DNA of 23,982 nt from OMOG01 sp041485845 (lineage in GTDB: Bacteria; Acidobacteriota; Terriglobia; Bryobacterales; Bryobacteraceae), in contig JBGPKH010000057.1 in the NCBI GenBank assembly GCA_041485845.1, positions 1 to 23,982 on the forward strand. The letters are read 5' to 3'. The position numbers were made by a program, and so were the translations under genes. Under the pieces are notes generated by a model. It saw only the letters and a program-made list of their open reading frames with translations. It was not told the origin of the DNA and ran no database searches. Positions 14,826 through 22,520 of this stretch are shown here, one piece after another (position 1 is the stretch's first letter; each line of letters opens with the position of its first letter).

Positions 14826-15875
14826 TCAGTACGGCGCGGGAGCCGCCTTGACCGGGATTTTGGCGCCCAGACTGGTCTTGCCATCGATGCAAAAGCCGGA
14901 AGGAAGACCTGGATTGATGCACAAGGTCTTGGTAACGGCATTCAGCAGGGCGTCACCATCGGGTGTCGCGCTCGGAAGCCTGAAATTCACCTGGAAGACG
15001 CCGACCAAGCCGGGAGCCAGCCCCGAATACAACATCTCGGACTCGGAGCCATTCACTGTAACGAACGGAGCGCTGCGAAGATCGCTTGAAGGCATTAACG
15101 ACGGCAAGGGATCGGCTGGAGCCGGAGAGCCTATTGGCGGGGCGTTCAGCGTGTACGAAAGGCTATCCAGGTTCGTGGCATAGACGATCAGGACTTCGCC
15201 TGGCTTCGCCGGATGGCTCGGCGTTACCAGGGAATAGTCGACGTGCTGCGAGATAGCGTAGCCCATCGAGTCAGTGAAGAATACGCCCCAGGCCGCTTGT
15301 GCCTGAACAGGCCAGGCGGCCGTAGCCCCTTGCGACACCACGATGTCCACGCCCATGTTGGGGCTTCCTCCCGCGGGCACCTGAAAGTTGACCTGTTGGT
15401 AGGAGCCAAGATCCGCCACCGCCAGCAGTGGAGCAAGGTTTCCAACGAAACGAACGGAAACTCCGGCGATCTGGTTCGGCAACGGATACTGAGTGGCGCT
15501 TTGGACTCCATGAATACCGGTCAGCCCCGTACAAAAGACGGTAGCAAGACTGCCGTAGTTTGGCACTCCCGGTGTAAAGGTGGCGCCGTCAGTGATGGCG
15601 AGAATTCTGACCTGCGCCGATGCGCAGCAGGAAAGCACGATGGCAAGGATAAGACAGGGAAGAGCTCTCTGCGGCCCCCCCCTGAGTTCCAGCCGTACCT
15701 GCGACGGGGGTGTGAGTCTAGATGGCCGGAGGAGTCTCCGCAGGGTTGACAGCGGACCGCCTTCCATACACGAGAGGTCTCGGAACTGGGCGCGGAGGCC
15801 AGCGCAAAGAATCGGGAGGGCTCTTAGCATGAGCCCTCGTGTCATGAGGCATCGGAACATAAGGCATGCACTCAT
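14826..15875 (-). CDS. Exported protein with Solibacter-type repeat domain (TIGR03437-like)
   Basis: This protein (349 residues from the chosen start) contains two related halves of the Solibacter-type domain. The first includes ITDGATFTPGVPNYGSLATV and LGSYQQVNFQVPAG. The second includes PGEVLIVYATNLDSL and SGLAPGLVGVFQVNFRLPSA. Such domains are abundant in Bryobacterales surface or secreted proteins; their function is unknown. A hydrophobic signal core (ALPCLILAIVLSCCASA) lies at about residues 71-87, unusually far from the start. ATG 15875 is chosen because it lies only four bases after the upstream gene's TAA, suggesting coupling. ATG 15767 is an alternative with a shorter n-region. A run of eight G (coding strand) lies just before the signal core. 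No Shine-Dalgarno sequence is seen. Confidence 0.8.
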   Translation of the reverse strand: MSACLMFRCLMTRGLMLRALPILCAGLRAQFRDLSCMEGGPLSTLRRLLRPSRLTPPSQVRLELRGGPQRALPCLILAIVLSCCASAQVRILAITDGATFTPGVPNYGSLATVFCTGLTGIHGVQSATQYPLPNQIAGVSVRFVGNLAPLLAVADLGSYQQVNFQVPAGGSPNMGVDIVVSQGATAAWPVQAQAAWGVFFTDSMGYAISQHVDYSLVTPSHPAKPGEVLIVYATNLDSLSYTLNAPPIGSPAPADPLPSLMPSSDLRSAPFVTVNGSESEMLYSGLAPGLVGVFQVNFRLPSATPDGDALLNAVTKTLCINPGLPSGFCIDGKTSLGAKIPVKAAPAPY

Positions 15876-15879
15876 GATA

Positions 15880-16689
15880 TTAATAACCCAAGATAGCGGA
15901 TATCGGCCGAGTCGGCGCCACGAGAGTCAACTTGAACTGGGCTTGCGTCGCTGCATTGGGCAGTATGAATTGCTGTCCCTTTCCCGCAACATCCAGGCTG
16001 GCCCCCGAATCCGTGACGGCATCGTATTGGCGGCAAAGGAAGGACAAGGTCAGGTTGACTCCGGCCGGCACAAGGATCTGAAACTGGAGGTCCGTCCCAA
16101 ATTGGCCGGCAAACCCAGCCGGAATAAACGCACCGGAAGCCGTGCGCACGCCGACATTGAAGCCGCGGGACGCTCCGCGGACGAAATTCGCCGCCGGGAA
16201 CTTTCCTTGGGGATCGTGCACGACCACGCTTACTGCCGCCCCCCGCTTGATGCTGATTGAGATGGGTTTCGCAGCGGGCGATTGGGCTGTGACCGTGAAA
16301 CTGGTTGCGGCGCCCCAGACACAAGAATTCAGGAACAGCGGAGCATCCACGCAGACGACGTATTTCTCGCCAACAAGGCCGTTCGGGAGAGCCGCCGACC
16401 CGTTGGCTCCCGATTGCACGGTGACTCGTTCCAACCGTGGTCGCGGGCCTGGCCGAGCCGGGCCGTAGCCGGAAACTCTTGTGAAGGCCACGGTCGCCCC
16501 GGCCACTCCGGCTCCGTTCTCGTCCACGATGCTCACCGGCACCTGGACCCGTGGCTGAGGCGCCGTCGGCAGCGGAAGAGGGGGCGCGATTGGGGTAGGC
16601 CGCGGGATAACGGGTATGGGCGGCATCGGCGGAGCCTGGGTGAACGCCGGCGTCGCGAGTAACAGTGCAAGACATATTGGACGTATCAT
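15880..16689 (-). CDS. Secreted proline-rich protein with Ig-like (carboxypeptidase-regulatory type) region
   Basis: This 269-residue protein has a clear signal peptide (MIRPICLALLLATPAFTQ), then a proline-rich linker (about residues 20-48). The segment VQVPVSIVDENGAGVAGATV, followed by a GSAALPNGLVGEKYVV strand, resembles a carboxypeptidase-regulatory-like or Ig-type beta-sandwich. A second beta-rich region follows. I do not recognise a specific family. ATG 16689 is chosen over ATG 16704 because GAGGG lies 8 bases before it and it gives the cleaner signal peptide. The stop is four bases before the next gene's ATG. The proline-rich linker suggests a surface-exposed or wall-spanning protein; this is inference. 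Confidence 0.78.
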   Translation of the reverse strand: MIRPICLALLLATPAFTQAPPMPPIPVIPRPTPIAPPLPLPTAPQPRVQVPVSIVDENGAGVAGATVAFTRVSGYGPARPGPRPRLERVTVQSGANGSAALPNGLVGEKYVVCVDAPLFLNSCVWGAATSFTVTAQSPAAKPISISIKRGAAVSVVVHDPQGKFPAANFVRGASRGFNVGVRTASGAFIPAGFAGQFGTDLQFQILVPAGVNLTLSFLCRQYDAVTDSGASLDVAGKGQQFILPNAATQAQFKLTLVAPTRPISAILGY

Positions 16690-16743
16690 CGTTCTTACCC
16701 TCATTTTCTCGCTATTTACAGAAAGCTGCGCGTAGCGGCTTCC

Positions 16744-19020
16744 TCAGGGTTGGGGTGTATACCACAGCCGGAGGTTGTCGGGAAACCCGTAACAGGTCAC
16801 AGTTGTCGGGCCGGGAACAAAAAGCGGATTCAGCCACGGGCGCCAAACTGTCCCAGGCGCTCCATTCGGCAGGCGCCTGCCGCTCAGGCTGCTGAGGTTG
16901 AATCCCTGTACCGTTCCAGCCGGAGTTGCCAGGGGCGACTCATCGCAGTTCACCCCATATCGATAGGGATTTGACGGAACGTATAGCCCCGTTTCGCCGA
17001 GCATGTAGAGCGGGTTGCAAATCGGAAAAGTCTGCGAGCCGCTTGGATTCCGCCATCCGCCCGCACAGAAGGAATTCATGAAGGCCTTCGTGGCGTTGAA
17101 CGTGGTCTGGGCCTCAGTTTTCACCATATCCTGGCTCTGGTACGTGATTGGTCCGCCCGTGCCAATCACCATAGCGCCGTCGTGCTGATCGATGATGTTC
17201 GACAGTCCCGTGGTCATGCCGCTTGGCGGGGGCATCGGCGTTGTCACCAGGTCTCCTGGCGGCGAGGAACTGCACCGGAGATGGCCATGATTGGGGTCAA
17301 ACGGGACATGCGCCTCGCCAAAGCCGTAACCCCCGATGGCCGCCACCCAGGCCGACAACGCCTGGATTCTCGCGGAGTCTCCGTAAAATGAGCCCCAATC
17401 GGCCGAGGCATCCGAAGCCTCATCGACCATCGTCGACACGGTTGCTCCGCTCACCCCGTTTGGCGCAAAGCCATAGTGGGACATGAGTGCCTGCAACCGC
17501 GCGAGGACCGGTGTGTACGAATACTGAATTCCGGAGCTGGGATCAGTCCAGGGGTTCTTGTTGTCCGCAATGAGCCTGCCTTCCACTGTAAAGCGATCAA
17601 TCTCCACCTCATTCGTCAAGTCGAATTCCTCAACCATCAAGCCGTTTGCCTGCGCCTTGTTGAGCACCGAATCAAAAACCGAGAAGATCTTGTCCCACCC
17701 GACCAAATACGGGTTGCTTTGGGAGCAGTTGTATGCGTTATTAAGGAAAGCATCCGCGGGATTGCCGTCTTCTCCGATGGCGTATGGCGACGCAGGCCAG
17801 AAGTCGAACCTACTCTGTGTGTTCGTGCAGGAGTCGAATAGCGTCTGTTGTGGCACGTAGCCCACGTCGTTTCCGAAGCCTTGCAGTGACGGGGTGGGAG
17901 TAATGTTTGGAATTCCGGCGGCGTGGACATCGGCGAGAAAGGCATTTAGCTTCGAGACCCAGGCCGAACTGAGGACAGCGGTCGAGGGTTGGTCACAATC
18001 CACCAGCGCAGTGCTTCGGCCTCCGCCACAAATCCCGAATTGAAAACGGACCCCGGACACGCCTTGCTGTCCATATCCATTGAGTGCGTCACGAAAACAC
18101 TGCTGAACGGACAGATTGGCGTCACACGCCGGCACGTAGCGCTCATTTCGGTCTGTTTGGCAGACTGGGGAGGTCATGCAGTTCGACTGCGGGTGAGTGG
18201 AATCAATCCAGTAGGCATCAATTTGCACCGGTGCCAAGTTTGCTTCGATGCGTACCGGGCCGGTGATCTGCTGAAAGTTTACCGTAACTTGAGGCGCCGG
18301 TTCGCCGAGTACATTTTCAGCAAACCATCCCGTGGATGCCGGCACTAAAGCCGCCGCCCAGGCGAAGGTTGGCGAAGTCGCGAAGGATCCGAGGAGGCTG
18401 ATCTGCAAAGTGAGAGAAACGCTGGATGAGGCTCGGGTGAACGTACTGTTATATCCGTTTAGAGTGCACTGGGTGTTTGAGATCGACCCCGAACCGTGTG
18501 AGCCGGCGCCGTTTCCGACGGTAACCGGGGGAAGCAGCCAAGCGCTCCCGGCGTCGTTCATCAGGTACGCCTGGTTTGCGCTGCTGACGAAACCAACGTA
18601 GCACGAGTGCAGCGCATCAACCGCCGGATTGATCAGTTCGTACACGTTGGTCACATTGGCTGGTGTAATGTTGGCGACTGTCACGGTGTGCGTTCCGTCC
18701 GAGTTCTCCGATACCCCGAGCGCCGCCCCCGGCGCGCCGGGCACGCGCCAAACCCCGGAAGTCTGCCACCCCGCGTTTCCGTCGTTTCCCTGGCTTCCCA
18801 GGTAGACCGCCTTGTCACCCGCAAAAGCCGGTTTGAAGGAAATGTTCAGAGTAAGCTCGATCTGCCGGAAGTGGTCCCCTTGTGCGTCTGAGTAGCCGTC
18901 GCGCTCCTCCACGTGTGACCAGGCGCTGTAGATCGTGCATTGAGTGTTGGAAGTCGATGCAGGGGTGCTGGAGGAGAGACTGATTGGTCCGGGCACGAGC
19001 CCGCCACCGCTGTCCGTCAC
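16744..19020 (-). pseudogene. Large exported protein, C-terminal fragment after a frameshift (tandem Solibacter-type domains plus possible glycoside-hydrolase barrel)
   Basis: The open frame holds 758 residues from a GTG, but it continues upstream in frame through HSSDPAQRLVYLV and NTALDGRNACYFAY to about 19100, showing that it is the continuation of the 19017-19397 fragment. It contains the rest of one Solibacter-type domain and a second copy (LINPAVDALHSCYVGFVSS, then LMNDAGSAWLL and SNTQCTL). A domain of about 450 residues follows that looks like a TIM barrel. LTNEVE (N-E at 17608-17613) resembles a GH-A clan acid/base motif, and GETGLYV (E at 16993-16995) resembles a nucleophile strand. 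Many cysteines suggest an extracellular protein. Enzyme class and substrate are not identified. It could be a pseudogene, or functional if the frameshift is a sequencing error. Confidence 0.75.
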
Positions 19021-19397
19021 GAGGTATACGAGTCGTTGGGCGGGATCGCTGGAATGAACATAGGCAAAGTAGCAAGCATTTCTTCCGTCGAGGGCAGTGT
19101 TGTGAACAAACCGTTGAGCACAATGAAGTTGTTGACGTCGGTTTGATCGTGGAATGTGAAGGTGAACGTCTGGGCCGGGCCAGATCCTTGCAGGGGGCGA
19201 ACCGCCAAAACAGACGGCTGCGCAATCCCGTCCGAAACAGTGACGAGCAGCAGGCTGCCAAGTAGGATCAGCGGGCCTATCAAGAAAGAGCGCAACACCG
19301 ACAGCACCCTCGCGACGCGGGATTGCCGGAATCTGGGCATCGCAACGGAGGCTTGAGACTCAGCCGCCGCGCGAATACTAGAACTTACGGTACTCAT
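19017..19397 (-). pseudogene. N-terminal fragment of the same large exported protein (signal/anchor plus start of first domain)
   Basis: From ATG 19397 this fragment encodes 126 residues. A long n-region with arginines (RFRQSRVARVLSVLRS) leads into a hydrophobic segment (FLIGPLILLGSLLLVTVS) and a likely cleavage near GIAQ. The start of a Solibacter-type domain follows: SVLAVRPLQGSGPAQTFTFT, then FHDQTDVNNFIVLNGLFTT. The expected next motif, ALDGRNACY, is found in another frame from about 19100, and this frame soon ends at TGA 19017-19019. A TTG at 19439 is a possible earlier start, but ATG 19397 fits the promoter. With the 16744-19020 fragment the intact product would be about 880 residues. 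Confidence 0.75.
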
Positions 19398-19404
19398 ATT
19401 AGTA

Positions 19405-19433
19405 TCTATAGATCTTTTAGTGCTAAATTGCAA
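19405..19433 (-). promoter_or_regulatory. Promoter of the exported-protein cassette with palindrome over the -10
   Basis: On the minus strand TTGCAA (19433-19428) is followed by a 17-base spacer and TATAGA (19410-19405). Seven bases remain before ATG 19397, so the transcript should be leaderless or nearly so. The -10 lies inside the perfect palindrome ATCTATAGAT (19404-19413), which could be an operator. The surrounding 19380-19460 region is conspicuously A+T-rich for this genome. Confidence 0.55.
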
Positions 19434-19550
19434 CAACAAGATTAATTAAACTAGTACTGGTTCGTACCGGAGCATCCAGGTGTCATACTACGGCCGATGG
19501 GTTCCAACCTGCTCCCGGCGCTCGCCGCGCCTCCACGAGGGGACGGATGC

Positions 19551-19566
19551 TAAACTGATCCAAGTA
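19551..19566 (+). promoter_or_regulatory. -10-like box before the enoyl-CoA hydratase gene
   Basis: TAAACT (19551-19556), in the context GCTAAACTG, ends 10 bases before ATG 19567. It would give a leader of only a few bases. There is no clear -35 box and no Shine-Dalgarno sequence. Confidence 0.3.
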
Positions 19567-20352
19567 ATGCCCTACGACCACATCCTGTTTGAGGTGGACG
19601 CGCACGGGATCGCGCTGATTACGGTGAACCGGCCCGACAAGCTGAACGCGCTCTCCGGCGCGGTGGTCGGGGAATTGAGGGACGCATTCGAGCGCGTCGC
19701 GGGCGACCGCGCCATTCGCGCGGCCATCGTCACCGGAGCCGGCGAGAAGGCCTTCGTCGCCGGCGCCGATATCAACGAGCTGGCGGTGCTTTCGGCGGTC
19801 GAAGCGCGCGAATACGCGCGGCGCGGGCAGCAGGCTTTTCGCCTCCTGGAAACCATGGCGAAGCCCTCGGTGGCGGCGGTGAACGGATATGCGCTGGGCG
19901 GCGGCCTGGAGCTGGCCATGGCCTGCACCGTGCGCTTCGCTTCCGAGAATGCCCGGCTGGGACAACCCGAAGTGAAGTTGGGAATCGTCCCGGGCTACGG
20001 CGGTACGCAGCGGCTTCCGCGCCTGGTAGGCCGCGGGCGCGCGCTCGAGGTGCTGCTCTCCGGCGATCCGCTGACCGCGGCCGAAGCGCATCGCATGGGC
20101 CTCGTCAATGCCGTCCTGCCACAACGGGAATTGCTCGGCCACAGCCGCGCCTGGTTGCAGAAGGTGATCGCCAATGCGCCCGTGGCGCTGGGGCTGGTCC
20201 TGGAAGCCGTGGACGTGGGACTCGACGCGGGCCTGGAAGCCGGACTGCGCTTCGAGGCCTCGGCGTTCGCATTGAGCGCGGCAACGGAAGATGGTCGCGA
20301 AGGCACCCGCGCGTTCCTCGAGAAGAGGAAGCCGGCCTTCGCGGGGAAGTGA
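19567..20352 (+). CDS. Enoyl-CoA hydratase/isomerase family protein
   Basis: This 261-residue crotonase-fold enzyme probably hydrates 2-enoyl-CoA in fatty-acid oxidation or a related acyl-CoA pathway. FVAGADINEL (63-72) and NGYALGGGLELAMAC (106-120) form the oxyanion hole and active-site loops. Both hydratase glutamates are present: E115 in GGGLELAM and E135 in QPEVKLGI, followed by GYGGTQRLPR. Keeping both favours true hydratase activity. ATG 19567 gives the normal N-terminus MPYDHILFEV; the frame extends to 19480, but those residues are atypical. The ribH gene starts three bases after the stop, so the two are probably co-transcribed. The exact substrate chain length is not evident. Confidence 0.9.
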   Translation: MPYDHILFEVDAHGIALITVNRPDKLNALSGAVVGELRDAFERVAGDRAIRAAIVTGAGEKAFVAGADINELAVLSAVEAREYARRGQQAFRLLETMAKPSVAAVNGYALGGGLELAMACTVRFASENARLGQPEVKLGIVPGYGGTQRLPRLVGRGRALEVLLSGDPLTAAEAHRMGLVNAVLPQRELLGHSRAWLQKVIANAPVALGLVLEAVDVGLDAGLEAGLRFEASAFALSAATEDGREGTRAFLEKRKPAFAGK

Positions 20353-20355
20353 GAC

Positions 20356-20832
20356 ATGTCGAGAGTTTTTGAAGGGCAGCTTTCGTCTGCCGGACTGCGG
20401 TTCGCCGTCGTCGTCAGCCGCTTCAACAGTTTCATCACCGAGCGCCTGCTCGGCGGCGCCATGGATGCGCTCACCCGCACCGGCGCCGATCCGGACCTGA
20501 TCGACGTCATCAAGGTTCCCGGGTCTTGGGAGGTGCCGCTGGTGGCCGGCGAGGTGGCGCGCCAGCACCGCTACGACGCGATCATCTGCCTGAGCGCCGT
20601 GATCCGCGGCGAGACTCCGCACTTCGATTACGTGGCCGCGGAGGCAGCCAAGGGGATCGCGCACGTAGCGGCCGAGACCGGTGTGCCGGTGGCCTTCGGG
20701 GTGCTCACCACCAACACGTTGGAACAGGCGATCGACCGCGCGGGCGCCAAGGGGGGCAACAAGGGCTTCGATGCGGCGATGACCGCTGTCGAGATGGCCA
20801 ATCTGATGCGAACGCTCCGGCAGGCTACTTAA
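20356..20832 (+). CDS. ribH: 6,7-dimethyl-8-ribityllumazine synthase
   Basis: RibH condenses 5-amino-6-ribitylaminouracil with 3,4-dihydroxy-2-butanone 4-phosphate, the penultimate step of riboflavin synthesis. It acts in the cytoplasm, usually as an icosahedral or pentameric assembly. The 158-residue protein has the hallmark SRFNSFIT (21-28), VPGSWEVPL (54-62) and SAVIRGETPHFDYV (80-93), with the catalytic histidine at 89. A purine-rich stretch (GGGGAAG) precedes ATG 20356. The stop TAA overlaps the nusB start (TAATG). No FMN riboswitch is visible. The ribH-nusB pairing is common in bacteria. Confidence 0.97.
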   Translation: MSRVFEGQLSSAGLRFAVVVSRFNSFITERLLGGAMDALTRTGADPDLIDVIKVPGSWEVPLVAGEVARQHRYDAIICLSAVIRGETPHFDYVAAEAAKGIAHVAAETGVPVAFGVLTTNTLEQAIDRAGAKGGNKGFDAAMTAVEMANLMRTLRQAT

Positions 20833-21248
20833 TGCCCACACGCCGCAGGTCCCGGCAGCGCGCCCTACAGATTCTCTTTTTGTGGGATGCACGCAGGCAA
20901 CCGGTGGACGAGGCGATCGACTCTTACTACGACACGCTTTTTTCCGAAGAGCGTCCCGCGCGCAACACGTTCGTGGTGGATCTGGTGCGGGGGACCGTGG
21001 AACATGTAGCCGAAGTGGATGAGCAGATCTCCAAGCATGCGGAGCACTGGCGGATCGAAAGGATGCCGGCCGTGGACCGCAATGTCCTCCGGCTGGCGGT
21101 TTACGAGATGACTTGGGGCGGCACACCGGCGCCGGTGACCATCGACGAGGCGTTAGAACTAGCCCGCAAGTTTTCCAACGAGGAGTCCGTCCAGTTCGTC
21201 AACGGGGTGTTGGACGCCATCCACCGGTCGCGGGCGCAGGGCGCGTGA
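20832..21248 (+). CDS. nusB: Transcription antitermination factor NusB
   Basis: NusB binds boxA RNA with NusE (S10) and supports rRNA antitermination. The 138-residue, all-helical protein shows the family signature: RRRSRQRALQILFLWD at the N-terminus, WRIERMPAVDRNVLRLAVYE in the middle, then PVTIDEALELARKFSNEES and FVNGVLDAIHR. Its ATG shares one base with the ribH stop, so translation is coupled. The frame is open far upstream, but that part is only the shadow of ribH. It converges on a possible small minus-strand gene. Confidence 0.96.
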   Translation: MPTRRRSRQRALQILFLWDARRQPVDEAIDSYYDTLFSEERPARNTFVVDLVRGTVEHVAEVDEQISKHAEHWRIERMPAVDRNVLRLAVYEMTWGGTPAPVTIDEALELARKFSNEESVQFVNGVLDAIHRSRAQGA

Positions 21249-21292
21249 GGCGAAGCCCCAGATATCCGCATGACCTTGCGCTATATCTTTCC

Positions 21293-21496
21293 TCATTTTT
21301 CGGCTGTAGGGAGCCGATCCAGTTGCGAGGCGACGGCGAGCAGCCTCCGATCGAGGCGTTGGAGGTTACGCCGAGTTTGCTCATCGCCGAGTTGGCGGCG
21401 ATACATCTCCAGGAGGTAGCGTGTGGCGGCCAGGGCTTGGCGGATGCCCGGAAGGTCGGCATTGGTGGCGGAGTTGGGAACCGAGAGGGTGGGCAA
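21293..21496 (-). CDS. Possible small helical protein of unknown function
   Basis: From a TTG at 21496 this frame encodes 67 residues: PTLSVPNSATNADLPGIRQA, then LAATRYLLEMYRRQL, an EQTRRNLQRLDRRLL segment, and an end near QLDRLPTAEK. The sequence is strongly amphipathic with heptad-like leucines, suggesting a coiled coil. A G-rich stretch (GGGGGAGGCGG) lies about 20 bases before TTG, farther than ideal, so the start is uncertain. The frame itself is open up to 21664, into the divergent cyclotransferase gene. It fills an otherwise empty 293-base gap. I do not recognise the family. Confidence 0.45.
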   Translation of the reverse strand: MPTLSVPNSATNADLPGIRQALAATRYLLEMYRRQLGDEQTRRNLQRLDRRLLAVASQLDRLPTAEK

Positions 21497-21541
21497 GCGA
21501 TGCAGTAACGCTCGCCGCCTCCCCCGCGGGGCTGTGCCACA

Positions 21542-22342
21542 ATGAACACTAACATGCGATTCCTGATTGTTGCGGCGGCACTGGCGGCATGTGCGTGCGG
21601 ACCCTCCAGCCAGGCCAGCGGCATCCCCGAGTATGGCTACCAGGTAGTCCACACGTATCCCCACGACAAACTGGCTTTCACCGAGGGCCTGTTCTATCTG
21701 GATGGGGTCCTTTACGAGAGCACCGGGCTAGAACAGCGGTCTTCGATTCGCAAAGTGCGGCTCGAGACCGGTGAAGTGCTCCAGAAACACGACCTCCCCG
21801 GCGAGTACTTCGGAGAAGGCATCATCAAGTGGAAAGACCGCCTGATCCAGCTCACATATCGAACCGAGGTCGGCTTTATCTTCGACTTCGCCACCTTCGA
21901 GCTGCGGAGCCAGTTCAAGTATCCCGGCGAAGGCTGGTCAATGACCACCGACGGCAAGCGCATCATCATGGACGATGGCACTCCGGAGCTGCGCTTCTGG
22001 GACCCGGAGACCTTGCAGGAAATCGGCCGGCTCACCGTAACGGCCGAAGGCCAGCCCGTGAAGAGTCTCAACGAGCTCGAATGGGTGAAGGGCGAGATCT
22101 ACGCCAACATCTGGCAGACCGACCGGATTGCGCGGATCGACCCGGCCAGCGGCAAGGTCGTCGGCTGGATCGACCTCACCGGATTGCTGACCCCCGCCGA
22201 TCGCGTGGAAACCGGTGACTTCCAGACCGACGTGATGAACGGCATCGCCTACGATGCCGCGCGCGACCGGCTCTTCGTCACGGGAAAATGCTGGCCCAAA
22301 CTGTTCGAGATTCGCCTGGTCAAGAAATCAGCCGCGCAGTAA
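21542..22342 (+). CDS. Glutaminyl-peptide cyclotransferase (plant/bacterial beta-propeller type), lipoprotein
   Basis: This enzyme converts N-terminal glutamine of peptides to pyroglutamate. The 266-residue protein begins with a lipoprotein signal (RFLIVAAALAAC, lipobox LAAC, lipidated cysteine near residue 17), so it should be anchored in the periplasm. The family pattern is clear: YPHDKLAFTEGLFYLDG, YESTGLEQRSSIRKV, GWSMTTDGKRIIMDDGT, LNELEWVKGEIYANIWQTD, and MNGIAYDAARDRLFVTGKCW near the C-terminus. It is full length. ATG 21542 and ATG 21554 are both possible starts; neither has a convincing Shine-Dalgarno sequence. Confidence 0.92.
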   Translation: MNTNMRFLIVAAALAACACGPSSQASGIPEYGYQVVHTYPHDKLAFTEGLFYLDGVLYESTGLEQRSSIRKVRLETGEVLQKHDLPGEYFGEGIIKWKDRLIQLTYRTEVGFIFDFATFELRSQFKYPGEGWSMTTDGKRIIMDDGTPELRFWDPETLQEIGRLTVTAEGQPVKSLNELEWVKGEIYANIWQTDRIARIDPASGKVVGWIDLTGLLTPADRVETGDFQTDVMNGIAYDAARDRLFVTGKCWPKLFEIRLVKKSAAQ

Positions 22343-22484
22343 GCGGCGGGGTGAAGGACCTGAGTCTCAACGCCAGCGGCCTGCCCAGCCGGGGGCCAGG
22401 GCTGCCGGGGCTTTCACCGCCGACCGGACGCAGATCCGGCAGGCAGTTAGAGGACGCGATTGGTTCAAGACGACATGGTTCCAC

Positions 22485-22520
22485 TTGGAGCGTTTGAAGG
22501 CAAGTGATAGGTTGTAGAAC
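22485..22520 (+). promoter_or_regulatory. Putative glgX promoter predicting a leaderless mRNA
   Basis: TTGGAG (22485-22490) and TAGGTT (22508-22513) are separated by 17 bases. Seven bases then precede ATG 22521, so transcription should start at or near the A of ATG. No Shine-Dalgarno sequence is present. Confidence 0.4.

Noticed and set aside
19483..21126. A 547-codon open frame antisense to the hydratase, ribH and nusB genes
   Set aside because: It spans three well-identified plus-strand genes and has no family features.
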